A stretch of DNA of 42,297 nt from a virus. Shown one piece after another: positions 13,859-20,255 of this stretch. The DNA lies in IMG/VR virus record IMGVR_UViG_3300049181_000071, positions 1 to 42,297 of that record, one strand, 5' to 3'. A program made the position numbers and the translations under genes. Positions within the stretch are counted from its first letter, which is position 1, and the number at the start of each line of letters is the position of its first letter. The notes under the pieces are model-generated. The model was not told the DNA's origin and did no database searches. It saw nothing but the letters and a program-made list of their open reading frames with translations.

Positions 13859-13870
13859 TGTCACCGGACA
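13859..13870 (-). promoter_or_regulatory. OM: operator at the repressor gene start
   Basis: TGTCCGGTGACA on the minus strand, one change from TGTCGNNTGACA. It covers the predicted transcription start of the repressor gene, so binding would give negative autoregulation. A half-site TGTC at 13842 lies exactly 17 bp further, matching the spacing of the OL and OR pairs. Confidence 0.6.
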
Positions 13871-13872
13871 CG

Positions 13873-13902
13873 AATAAAGTGGAGGTGGGTGTTTACTGTC
13901 GC
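13873..13902 (-). promoter_or_regulatory. PRM-like weak promoter for the repressor
   Basis: Minus strand: GCGACA (13902-13897) as -35, 18-bp spacer, TTTATT (13878-13873) as -10; each matches 4 of 6 consensus bases. The -35 overlaps operator OR1, as in classic divergent repressor promoters. Weak match, so assignment is tentative. Confidence 0.4.
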
Positions 13903-13925
13903 TTGACATTACGTGTCGTCTGACA
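13897..13925 (+). promoter_or_regulatory. OR: pair of 12-bp operators in PR
   Basis: TGTCGCTTGACA (13897-13908) and TGTCGTCTGACA (13914-13925), 17 bp apart. The first ends with the last base of the PR -35 and the second ends at the first base of the -10, exactly the geometry of the OL pair in PL. Confidence 0.8.
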
Positions 13926-13930
13926 ATACT
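13903..13930 (+). promoter_or_regulatory. PR: rightward early promoter
   Basis: TTGACA at 13903-13908, 16-bp spacer, AATACT at 13925-13930 (4 of 6). The expected transcription start is at about 13937, which is the GTG start codon of the Cro-like gene, so the mRNA is probably leaderless. Fully overlapped by the OR operators. Confidence 0.8.
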
Positions 13931-13936
13931 GACGCT

Positions 13937-14218
13937 GTGCACACGGACGAAACCAAGAGGCCGAAAAAGGACAATGAGGGCGCGCGGGAGCTCCGGCGTC
14001 GCTACCCAGCTCGGGGCGGCTCGGCCGAGGTCGCTCGCCTTATCGACGCGGACCCGTCAGCGGTGAGCCGCTGGTTCTCCGGCGACCGCACTCCGGACAC
14101 GAAGATGCGAGCGGCGCTGGAGGAGGCGACGGGCATCGATTGGCGGCTGTTCGATCAGGAGTGCGAGCACGAGGTCACTCCGCAAACTGGCCACGGGGCA
14201 ACGGCGCGCAAGAGCTGA
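13937..14218 (+). CDS. Cro-like / YdaS-type helix-turn-helix regulator (93 aa)
   Basis: First gene of the rightward early operon. A helix-turn-helix lies at residues ~27-50 (GGSAEVARLIDADPSAVSRW, then FSGDRTPD), as in YdaS/Cro-type phage regulators, followed by a conserved helix and GIDWRLFDQ. Start taken at GTG 13937 because upstream in-frame codons (from 13913) lie inside the PR promoter. Likely binds the same operators as the repressor and commits to lytic growth. No ribosome site, consistent with a leaderless message. Confidence 0.75.
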   Translation: MHTDETKRPKKDNEGARELRRRYPARGGSAEVARLIDADPSAVSRWFSGDRTPDTKMRAALEEATGIDWRLFDQECEHEVTPQTGHGATARKS

Positions 14219-14228
14219 ACGGGCGACC

Positions 14229-14399
14229 ATGAACCCCAAACGCATTGCCGCCCTCCTGCGCGAGCTCGCCGACGCCTTCGAGGCTGAGGAGCCGAAGCGC
14301 AAACGCGCGAAGCGTGTCGCGGCGCCCGAGGTGGAGCCGACTCAGGAAGCCAAGGATGCGGCGCGGCGTGCGCTGCGGAAAGCAGGGTTCGCGGCGTGA
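14229..14399 (+). CDS. Small conserved phage regulator-like protein (56 aa)
   Basis: ATG 10 nt after the Cro-like stop; its TGA overlaps the next GTG (GTGA). N-terminus reads NPKRIAALLRELADAFE, a short helix seen at the start of many phage proteins just downstream of regulators. The middle is basic (KRKRAKRVAAPEVEP) and a C-terminal helix DAARRALRKAG follows. This bipartite pattern suggests a small DNA-binding or recombination-directionality protein next to integrase, but that is inference. Confidence 0.6.
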   Translation: MNPKRIAALLRELADAFEAEEPKRKRAKRVAAPEVEPTQEAKDAARRALRKAGFAA

Positions 14400-14602
14400 G
14401 TGCACTTCGAGGAGCCGCGGTTAAGCAGGTGATGGTCCTCGAGATCTGCGAGGGCGAAGGCACTCAGGGTGACCCGTGCCGAATCGTGACCTACGTCCTG
14501 GAGCTGGACGGCACAGCGATCGCCAGCTCCGATCCAATCATGGAGTCGCGCCACGCAGCGACTCGTGAGAGAGCGGCCCGAGAGGCGATGGCGGACGAAT
14601 GA
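14396..14602 (+). CDS. Small early protein preceding integrase (68 aa)
   Basis: GTG overlaps the previous stop and its TGA overlaps the integrase ATG (ATGA). Beta-rich N-terminal half (VMVLEICEGEG, CRIVTYVLELDG) and an Arg/Ala helix at the end. Too short for a typical Xis HTH. Possibly an integrase-associated factor by position only. Confidence 0.5.
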   Translation: MSALRGAAVKQVMVLEICEGEGTQGDPCRIVTYVLELDGTAIASSDPIMESRHAATRERAAREAMADE

Positions 14603-15909
14603 AGCGCCGCCCCGGCCATGCCAGCGTCGAGGAGCACCCGAAAGGCTCCGGGCTCTACCGCGTCCGCATCAGGGCAGGGAAGAGCTTCAAGACGCTCGGC
14701 TCCAAGCTGACTAAAGGCGCCGCGCTCGAGCTGGCCAACGCTCAGGCTGCGCTTCGCCATGACGTCGACATGCGGCAGGGGATGACGCTCGGCCAGTTCG
14801 GCGTCGCGTACATGGACCGGCGCGAGCTGCTTGGGGTCCGAGCCATCCGCACGGACCGCGCCTCCTGGAACAAGCACATGGCGCGCGACCCGATCGCCGG
14901 TCTGCCGGTGTCAACCATCTCTCGGTTGGACATCGTCGATTGGCTCGACCGGCGCCGGGCCTCGGCCTACCGCACGCGCATTCGGCTGCTCAACCTGTTC
15001 CGCGCCGCCCTTCAGGATGCGATGGAGCGGGGTCTAATCGGCATGAACCCAGCCCGCGAGGTACGCGTTCACCGAGCGGGCGGAGCGAGCGGCAGGGACG
15101 ACCTGGAGGGCATCCTGACTCCGGACGAGCAGAAGCGCCTGATTGCTGCCATCCCGCTCGAGCGCGACAAGGCCATGGTCGTTTTCGCCATGTGCACCGG
15201 GCTCCGGCTTTCGGAGCAGTGGCGCCTGGAATGGTCGGACGTGCGCGTCGACCGGATCGTTGTCCGTCGCTCAGCTGGGGGCCTGGCCCCGAAGTCTGGC
15301 AAGCCGCGCGAAGTCTTCCTGCTCCCCGCCGCCAAAGCCGCCCTGGAGGCGCTCTGGCGCCGCCCTGGGCTCGTCTTCCCGGGGGCCCGCGGGGCACGGC
15401 GCGAGGACGGAAAGCAGCCCCGGCAATGGAAGGGCTGGCTGCTCGCCGCCGGCATCAAGCGCCGGGTGCGCTGGCACGACCTGCGCCACACGTGCGCCAC
15501 CTCTCTGCTGGCTGGCTGGTGGGGCAGCAAATGGAGCCTCGACGAGGTCGCCAAGATGCTGGGCCACAGCTCGATCGCGGTGACCGAGCGGTACGCCAGG
15601 AAGCTGAACGAAACGCTCGAACAGGCGGTGCTGCGCACGCCGATGTTGCTGTTCCCCTATGGGAACACGGAGGGTCCTATGGTGCCGAAACTACAGGCCA
15701 AGACAGGCAAATTCGTAAAGCACAGGTCGTCGGTTCAAATCCGACAGTCGGCTCCAGCACTTCCGGAGCGCGTTCGGGAACACTCGGGGAACAGCGGCGC
15801 TGAGCCCGCCCTCGGCCACAAGCTCGGCTGGTTCGGACCCAACGACCCGCCCGGCACCGAGTCGGACTTCAGCTTTCTGCAGGCTGACCTGGGCGGGGTG
15901 GCCCCGTGA
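14599..15909 (+). CDS. int: Tyrosine-recombinase phage integrase, with attP inside its 3' end (436 aa)
   Basis: Catalyses site-specific integration and, with a directionality factor, excision. The N-terminal arm-binding part and SAM-like core-binding domain cover residues ~1-165. The catalytic domain follows with Arg203 (TGLRLSEQW), His293 and Arg296 (HDLRH), His323 (LGHSS) and nucleophile Tyr332 (VTERYA), all in order. About 40 residues after the tyrosine, residues 372-386 are encoded by the tRNA-like attP core, and the last 50 residues lie beyond it. Integration would replace those 50 residues with host-encoded sequence, as reported for Mx8 IntP. Transcribed from PR with the early genes. 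Confidence 0.93.
   Translation: MKRRPGHASVEEHPKGSGLYRVRIRAGKSFKTLGSKLTKGAALELANAQAALRHDVDMRQGMTLGQFGVAYMDRRELLGVRAIRTDRASWNKHMARDPIAGLPVSTISRLDIVDWLDRRRASAYRTRIRLLNLFRAALQDAMERGLIGMNPAREVRVHRAGGASGRDDLEGILTPDEQKRLIAAIPLERDKAMVVFAMCTGLRLSEQWRLEWSDVRVDRIVVRRSAGGLAPKSGKPREVFLLPAAKAALEALWRRPGLVFPGARGARREDGKQPRQWKGWLLAAGIKRRVRWHDLRHTCATSLLAGWWGSKWSLDEVAKMLGHSSIAVTERYARKLNETLEQAVLRTPMLLFPYGNTEGPMVPKLQAKTGKFVKHRSSVQIRQSAPALPERVREHSGNSGAEPALGHKLGWFGPNDPPGTESDFSFLQADLGGVAP
15712..15756 (+). other. attP: attP core: 3' half of a tRNA-Thr(CGU) gene
   Basis: Parses exactly as a tRNA from anticodon loop to CCA: loop TTCGTAA (15712-15718), stem AGCAC, variable AGGTC, T-stem GTCGG (15729-15733), T-loop TTCAAAT, T-stem CCGAC (15741-15745), acceptor AGTCGGC, discriminator T, CCA at 15754-15756. 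The loop gives anticodon CGU and the acceptor implies a GCCGACT start, as in tRNA-Thr. No 5' half is present here, so this is not a gene. Integration would restore the host tRNA. Confidence 0.85.
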
Positions 15910-16085
15910 GCCGGGTCTGGATGTTCTGCCGGCTCGTGTTCTTCGGTGCCCTGCGTGAGGAACGCGGTCACTCACTGGCGATCTTGTGGGCCGCCGCCGG
16001 CGTGGGCGTGAAAGTGCCCGGCTCGAGCGCCCGGACGGTCCTGCGGCTGCTCGACGTGGGGCGACTGCTCGGGGAGGCGCCATGA
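15906..16085 (+). CDS. Small protein downstream of integrase (59 aa)
   Basis: GTG overlaps the integrase stop (GTGA) and the TGA overlaps the next ATG (ATGA). Hydrophobic stretches CRLVFFGAL and SLAILWAAAGVGV, with a helical C-terminus RTVLRLLDVGRLLG. Could be membrane-associated or a small HTH-like protein. It lies on the far side of attP from most of the early operon, so in a prophage it sits at the opposite end from the int 5' part. Confidence 0.45.
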   Translation: MSRVWMFCRLVFFGALREERGHSLAILWAAAGVGVKVPGSSARTVLRLLDVGRLLGEAP

Positions 16086-16366
16086 CCTCCACCCTCAGTG
16101 TCGAAAAAAAAGCTGAACATCCGTCCGTCGCATGTGCTCCCCGTACCCACATCGTCGCATGTGACACCGCGGCGCACCATCACCACTGCGACTGCGACGA
16201 CTGCCTGAACGGGCCTGGCGGGCTGGTCCTGCCGGGCTGCGGCCGGACGGTTCCAACTGAGCTAGCCGGCGTCGGTGAGATGGCTCGAGAGCTGGAAGAG
16301 GCACGGAAGCGCGTCCAGGCCGACCGGCAGCGAGCGCGGCGGGCGGCGGCAAAGGGGGCGCCGTGA
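16082..16366 (+). CDS. His/Cys-rich putative metal-binding protein (94 aa)
   Basis: ATG overlaps the previous stop. The segment HHHHCDCDDCLNGPGG with an earlier Cys pair (VACAPRTHIVAC) and a later PGCG makes a dense His/Cys cluster, likely binding zinc. The last ~35 residues are a charged helix (ARELEEARKRVQADRQRAR). An A8 run at 16104-16111 encodes Glu-Lys-Lys. Function unknown. Confidence 0.55.
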   Translation: MTSTLSVEKKAEHPSVACAPRTHIVACDTAAHHHHCDCDDCLNGPGGLVLPGCGRTVPTELAGVGEMARELEEARKRVQADRQRARRAAAKGAP

Positions 16367-16572
16367 GCGACTGCCTCGACTACCTCGACGCACGCCCCCC
16401 GCTGCCCCGCGGCGCCGAGCTCATCCGCATTCGGACCGAGCTTGTCGAGCTCTGCCGGGAGCACTGCGGACCGGAGACGGTGGCGGAGGCTGAGGCGCTG
16501 CTGGCGGCTGCAATGCGCGGGGAGAGCCCGTGGCGAATGCGGCAGCTCGAGCTGTTTGGGGAGGTCGCGTGA
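16363..16572 (+). CDS. Small protein with C-terminal sliding-clamp-binding motif (69 aa)
   Basis: GTG overlaps the preceding stop. Helical throughout, with two Cys near residues 31 and 35. Residues 61-65 read QLELF, close to the bacterial beta-clamp-binding consensus QL(S/D)LF, followed only by GEVA at the C-terminus, where such motifs usually sit. Inference: recruits the host DNA polymerase clamp during phage replication, or blocks it. No catalytic domain. The clamp motif is short, so a chance match is possible. Confidence 0.55.
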   Translation: MSDCLDYLDARPPLPRGAELIRIRTELVELCREHCGPETVAEAEALLAAAMRGESPWRMRQLELFGEVA

Positions 16573-17174
16573 CTCTCCGAGCCGACGTGTCCGCGCTGTA
16601 CGTTGACCCTCGTGGCCCGTACCCGAAGCTGGTCGCGGATTGGTGGGATGAGAAACGGGACGCCCGGCTCTACGCGGGGCCAAACCCGGTGGTGGCGCAT
16701 CCGCCGTGTGGCTGGTGGGGAAAGCTCGCTCCCGTCAACTCCGCCCGCTACGGCAAGCCAATCGGCAGCGACGACGGTTGTTTCGCAGCCGCGCTCGCCT
16801 GTGTTCGCAAATGGGGCGGCGTGCTTGAGCACCCGGCCGGCTCGCTCGCGTGGTCCAAGTTTGACCTGTCACGCCCCGTCGCTGGCGGTTGGATTGCCGA
16901 TCTCTACAACGGCGGATGGGTCTGCGAAATCAGCCAGCGCGCGTACGGTCACCCCGCGCGGAAGCTGACTTGGATCTACTGCCGCGGCGTTGACCCGCGA
17001 CCATTCGACAGGCGTCGCCCGGAACCGGTCGCGCAGTGCTCGAACCTGAACAACCGCGGAGCGTCCGACCTGCCTAGGCTCACGAGCAGGCAGGCGAGCG
17101 CTACGCCGCCAGCGTTCGCTGAGTGGCTCATCAGCTTGGCCGCCCAGGCCAAACGGGTCGCGAGGTCAGCGTGA
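16569..17174 (+). CDS. Methyltransferase-fold-like conserved phage protein (201 aa)
   Basis: GTG start overlaps the previous stop; upstream in-frame codons belong to the other gene. Contains VVAHPPCGWWGKL (His44-Pro-Pro-Cys47), then LEHPAGSLAW, then GGWVCEISQRAYGHPARKLT, and WIY. The PPC motif and layout recall a phage family resembling cytosine-C5 methyltransferase cores but lacking the SAM-binding FxGxG block. Enzyme activity is therefore doubtful. Could modify DNA or bind nucleotides. Part of the early replication operon. Confidence 0.55.
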   Translation: MTLRADVSALYVDPRGPYPKLVADWWDEKRDARLYAGPNPVVAHPPCGWWGKLAPVNSARYGKPIGSDDGCFAAALACVRKWGGVLEHPAGSLAWSKFDLSRPVAGGWIADLYNGGWVCEISQRAYGHPARKLTWIYCRGVDPRPFDRRRPEPVAQCSNLNNRGASDLPRLTSRQASATPPAFAEWLISLAAQAKRVARSA

Positions 17175-17617
17175 CCGCCGCGCTCAAGCTAGTCCCGGCA
17201 GCTCTGCCGGAGTCGGACGTACCGCGCTGGCGATCCCGCCTGGTCGGGCTCTACAGCGACGCCGACGAGCGGGCAGAGCGAGACGTGCTGGGCTGGATGC
17301 TCTGCGGCGGGCAGGTACCGCCGTTCGTCCTGCGCGCCGACCACTTCGCCTCTCGGTTCAACCGCCAGCTGTTCGTCGCCTGTTCGGCAGCGAGAGCTAC
17401 GGATGGAACGGTGCACCCGGTTCGCGTCGCGGCGTGCCTGCGCGCGTACAGGCACACGGGGCCGAGTGTCGCGGCCGAGATGGCGCAGCTGATGCGCGAG
17501 TCGCTGGAGTTCACCGAGCCGCCTTCGTTCCAAAGCTTCTCGGAGCGGGCTGAGCGGAGGCTGCGGGTCGAGAGGCTGGAGCGTGAGGCCGAAGAGCTGA
17601 GGAGGTCATTGCGATGA
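17171..17617 (+). CDS. Stand-alone DnaB-N-like protein (148 aa)
   Basis: GTG overlaps the previous stop. Residues ~34-100 resemble the N-terminal domain of replicative DnaB helicase (AERDVLGWMLCGGQVPPFVL, then the HFASRFNRQLFVACSA helix). No Walker motifs follow; the protein ends in a charged coiled coil (ERRLRVERLEREAEELRRSL). The DnaB N-domain normally mediates hexamer formation and primase contact. Inference: an adaptor that links host primase or helicase to the phage SF3 helicase encoded downstream. Confidence 0.65.
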   Translation: MTAALKLVPAALPESDVPRWRSRLVGLYSDADERAERDVLGWMLCGGQVPPFVLRADHFASRFNRQLFVACSAARATDGTVHPVRVAACLRAYRHTGPSVAAEMAQLMRESLEFTEPPSFQSFSERAERRLRVERLEREAEELRRSLR

Positions 17618-18114
17618 CTCGATGGTTTTACGATACCGAGTTCAACGAGGACGGGACCACTATCGACCTCATCAGTATCGCGCTGGTGAGCGAGTTTGGG
17701 CAGGAGTACTACGCCGTCTCTAGTGAGTTCGATGAGGCCAGGTGCAACGATTGGGTCAAGGCCAACGTTCTCCCGCACCTTCCCCCAGATGAGAGCCACC
17801 TGTGGAAGACAAGGCCGGAGATAGCTGAAGACGTTCGAGCTCTGCTTCTGCGCGATGGTGATGAGCCCGAGCTATGGGCCTATTTCGGCGACTACGACCA
17901 CGTGGCGCTCTGTCAGCTCTATGGGCGCATGGTCGACTTGCCCAAGGGTTTCCCGTTTCTGACACTCGACCTGAAGCAGGAGATGAAGCGTCTCGGGGTT
18001 CCGAAGGAGCGTTTGCCGAAACAGGTTGGGGCTGAGCACGACGCCCTGGCTGACGCCCGATGGAACCGTGAGGCATGGCGCGCGCTGACCGCGCCGACCG
18101 TGAAGGAGCCGTGA
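17614..18114 (+). CDS. DEDDh 3'-5' exonuclease, Rv2179c-like family (166 aa)
   Basis: Starts at an ATG overlapping the previous stop. The N-terminal FYDTEFNEDGTTIDLISIAL gives acidic residues Asp7 and Glu9; the middle WAYFGDYDHVAL supplies the second Asp; the C-terminal GAEHDALADARWN supplies His and Asp. These are the DEDDh metal-ion residues. The family (named after mycobacterial Rv2179c) degrades 3' ends, mostly of RNA. Full length for the family. In a phage it could process mRNA or DNA ends. Lies in the replication operon. Confidence 0.88.
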   Translation: MTRWFYDTEFNEDGTTIDLISIALVSEFGQEYYAVSSEFDEARCNDWVKANVLPHLPPDESHLWKTRPEIAEDVRALLLRDGDEPELWAYFGDYDHVALCQLYGRMVDLPKGFPFLTLDLKQEMKRLGVPKERLPKQVGAEHDALADARWNREAWRALTAPTVKEP

Positions 18115-18389
18115 TGCTCTCAACCCACGAAGCTAAGGCGCACCTCGCGATTGTCGAGGCGCTAGAGACCGCAAAGGCAAAGAAGTGGCACTGGACGTAC
18201 ACGCATAGCGTCGTCGAGCAGCCGCTGAAGGCCATCACGCCGCGGTGCCAGCAGTGCCGGCATGCGCTGGCGTTCTCGCCTTGGGTCGATGGGCTCAGGG
18301 CGGTCAGGTGCAACTGGTGTGGCGCGGGATGGAAGGAGGCGCCGCTCAACGACGCGCCGGAAGGGAACAAATCCAATGGCAAAAGGTAG
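18114..18389 (+). CDS. Zinc-ribbon early protein (91 aa)
   Basis: ATG at 18114 overlaps the previous stop by 1 nt; a GTG at 18111 is an alternative. Residues ~45-72 have CQQCRHALAFSPW, then CNWCGAGW, a CxxC-x18-CxxC ribbon. N-terminal helix (AHLAIVEALETAKAKKW). Unknown function; one of many small metal-binding proteins in this genome. Confidence 0.55.
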   Translation: MLSTHEAKAHLAIVEALETAKAKKWHWTYTHSVVEQPLKAITPRCQQCRHALAFSPWVDGLRAVRCNWCGAGWKEAPLNDAPEGNKSNGKR

Positions 18390-18777
18390 CGGCGCAGTAG
18401 GCAAAGGCGGCAAATCAGGCTCCGTTTCCGGGGCTATCTCGAAGGGCCTCAGCATGGCTCGCGTGCCTGCCGAGGTGAAGGCGCTCGGCTCGCACGAGGC
18501 GCGCGCGTGGGCTGGCATTCAGGCAGCAATGAAGTCTGGGAAAAGCTCCCTCGTGCTGATGACCGACGCGATCAAGGCGTCCGGGCTATCGAAGGATGCG
18601 TTCCACAAAGCCGCTTCGCGCATGTGGGACAAGGGAACGAAGGGGTTCATCATGCACAACCACGACTACCCGCAGAACATGACGAACCACGCGAAGTCGG
18701 GCGCCATGACGCGCACGATGACGAGTCAGTTCGGGTCTTCCACCAACACCTTCCACGCCGTCAGCGTTCCGGAGTGA
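18376..18777 (+). CDS. Hypothetical early protein (133 aa)
   Basis: ATG at 18376 follows GGAAGGGAAC and overlaps the previous gene by 14 nt. First ~30 residues Gly/Ser/Lys-rich and probably disordered (KGSGAVGKGGKSGSVSG); the rest is compact, with MHNHDYPQNM and many Ser/Thr/Met. The charged, non-acidic composition is odd for this operon. No family recognised. Confidence 0.55.
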   Translation: MAKGSGAVGKGGKSGSVSGAISKGLSMARVPAEVKALGSHEARAWAGIQAAMKSGKSSLVLMTDAIKASGLSKDAFHKAASRMWDKGTKGFIMHNHDYPQNMTNHAKSGAMTRTMTSQFGSSTNTFHAVSVPE

Positions 18778-18780
18778 CGG

Positions 18781-19428
18781 ATGCCTGACCTCCTGTTCCC
18801 GAGCAGCAATGAGTGGGGCGTGCCCGACCTCCAGCTGATGCCAGAGCCGCATGCTCCCGCGATGCAGGCGCCGCTTGTGGCCTGGGGTTCGGTCAGCCGC
18901 CGCTCGCGCGCCGGCACCTGGGCCTTCTACGTCGACGACTACCGCTTCGCTGCGCTCTGGAACGACCCCGAGGCACCGCTGCGGACAGGAGCGAGTGCGT
19001 TAGTGGAGGTGAACTACAGCGTTTATGACGACTCACCGCTCGCTGTTGCGCTCTGGGCCGTCTACCGGAAGCGGTGGCTGGCAGCGTTATGGCAGCGTGC
19101 AGGCGCCTCGGTCTGGGTCGACCTGTGCGTCTCTCGCCATCACTCGTCGCTCGCGCTGCTGGGAGTCCCGCGTGGCTGGCAGCGGTTCGCCACGGCCGGC
19201 TTTGACCTGCGCGAGGGCGACTTGGACCACGAGCTCGAGATGGCTGTTAGGCACAGCGCCGGCGCTCCGTTCACCCTGCTGGTCTACGGCGGCGGCGCCG
19301 CTACCCGCGCGTGGTGCGCAGGGCGAGCGAACGTGCTCCACGCCCCGAGGGCGAGCGACCAGCGAAAGCGGCATGGCGAGGGGACACGAAGGCGGCTGCA
19401 GCGGGAGGCGCACAATGCCGGTCACTGA
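18781..19428 (+). CDS. DUF4417-like phage protein (215 aa)
   Basis: ATG 3 nt after the previous stop. Residues ~35-60 read WGSVSRRSRAG then FYVDDYRFAALWNDP; residues ~85-150 read ALWAVYRKRWLAALWQ, then SVWVDLCVS, then LLGVPRGWQRFATAGF. This matches the layout of the DUF4417 family of phage/plasmid proteins as I remember it. Biochemical role unknown; its members usually lie with replication genes, as here. C-terminal ~40 residues are basic and Arg-rich. Confidence 0.6.
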   Translation: MPDLLFPSSNEWGVPDLQLMPEPHAPAMQAPLVAWGSVSRRSRAGTWAFYVDDYRFAALWNDPEAPLRTGASALVEVNYSVYDDSPLAVALWAVYRKRWLAALWQRAGASVWVDLCVSRHHSSLALLGVPRGWQRFATAGFDLREGDLDHELEMAVRHSAGAPFTLLVYGGGAATRAWCAGRANVLHAPRASDQRKRHGEGTRRRLQREAHNAGH

Positions 19429-19957
19429 AGACGACGCGGTCGAGGTGCTGGGCGCGAAGGTGAAGGAGCGCCGGGCCAAGCCGAAGCCGCGCCCCTACGT
19501 GCTCATCGACACGCGCGAGCAGCGACCGCTCAGGTTCGCTCCTGACCTGGGCGTCGACTGCGGAGTCGCGTCGCTCCCGACCGGGGACTACTCCGTCCGC
19601 GGCTTCACGCACTTGATAGCTCTCGAGCGCAAGTCGATTGGCGACCTGGTTTCGACGCTGAGCCACGGGCGCGAGCGCTTCGAGGCAGAGCTTGACCGGC
19701 TCGCTGAGTACAAGTGGAAGGCGATCTTGATTGAGGCCGACCAGGCCGACGTTGAGGGACACGCCTACCGCTCGAACATGCTGCCCAAGAGCGTGCTTGG
19801 CTCGCTGCGCGCGTTTCAGTGGCGCTGGGGCGTGCCTCACTTTTGGTGCACGTCGCCGGCCGGAGCGGCGGAGCACGTGGCTTGGTGCGCGAGGCGGCTG
19901 CACGAGAAGCACGCTGAGCTGAGAGCAACGGAGGAGGAACTACGCGATGCCGTTTGA
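19415..19957 (+). CDS. ERCC4-domain (XPF/Mus81-type) nuclease (180 aa)
   Basis: ATG at 19415 overlaps the previous gene by 14 nt; the frame is open far upstream but that covers the DUF4417-like gene. Shows the ERCC4 nuclease core: LIDTREQRPL (Asp32, Glu35), GDYSVRG (Asp58), and ERKSIGD (Glu71, Lys73, Asp77), i.e. the GDxnERKx3D motif. Such enzymes cut branched or flap DNA near junctions. No helix-hairpin-helix domain follows, so the protein is a minimal version. Probably resolves recombination or replication intermediates with the annealing protein. Confidence 0.9.
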   Translation: MPVTEDDAVEVLGAKVKERRAKPKPRPYVLIDTREQRPLRFAPDLGVDCGVASLPTGDYSVRGFTHLIALERKSIGDLVSTLSHGRERFEAELDRLAEYKWKAILIEADQADVEGHAYRSNMLPKSVLGSLRAFQWRWGVPHFWCTSPAGAAEHVAWCARRLHEKHAELRATEEELRDAV

Positions 19958-20255
19958 TGACCTGTCGTCCGAAGTGGCTAGCCTGTTCGCCGACTGCGGG
20001 AGCTACGCGGCCGACCGAGCGCCGCTGGCGTTTGCGGCCCGCCTCTCGTCGCACCGAAGCAAGCGGCTGGCTTACAGGTACGACTACAACGCTCGCGTAA
20101 CCCTCGAGCTCAAGGTCGCGCGCCGCAAACGTGAGCTGGCCCGGCAGCTGTCGAGCGTCAGCCCCTACATGCTCTCGTGCGTGCGCTGCCGTCACGAGTT
20201 TTCGTCCGTCGCAAACCTCAACAGGCACGACTGGTGCTGCAAAGGGAAGCCGTGA
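19947..20255 (+). CDS. C2HC zinc-finger protein (102 aa)
   Basis: ATG lies 11 nt inside the end of the nuclease gene. The C-terminus carries a single finger: Cys78-x2-Cys81-x12-His94-x2/3-Cys97/98 (CVRCRHEFSSVANLNRHDWC), strikingly like a eukaryotic C2H2 finger with conserved Phe and Leu. The rest is a basic Arg/Lys helix. Suggests a small DNA-binding accessory to the nuclease just upstream, with which it is translationally coupled. Confidence 0.65.
   Translation: MPFDDLSSEVASLFADCGSYAADRAPLAFAARLSSHRSKRLAYRYDYNARVTLELKVARRKRELARQLSSVSPYMLSCVRCRHEFSSVANLNRHDWCCKGKP

Noticed and set aside
15712-15756. A tRNA gene
   Set aside because: Only the 3' half is present; no D-arm or 5' acceptor strand is found upstream. 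Best explained as attP.
14940-15803. 287-aa ORF overlapping the integrase
   Set aside because: Shadow of the integrase in another frame; the integrase has all five catalytic residues in order.
16104-16111. A8 run as a programmed frameshift site
   Set aside because: A -1 shift meets TGA immediately and a +1 shift gives an unconvincing Arg/Thr-rich product. The 0-frame product is intact and coupled at both ends.
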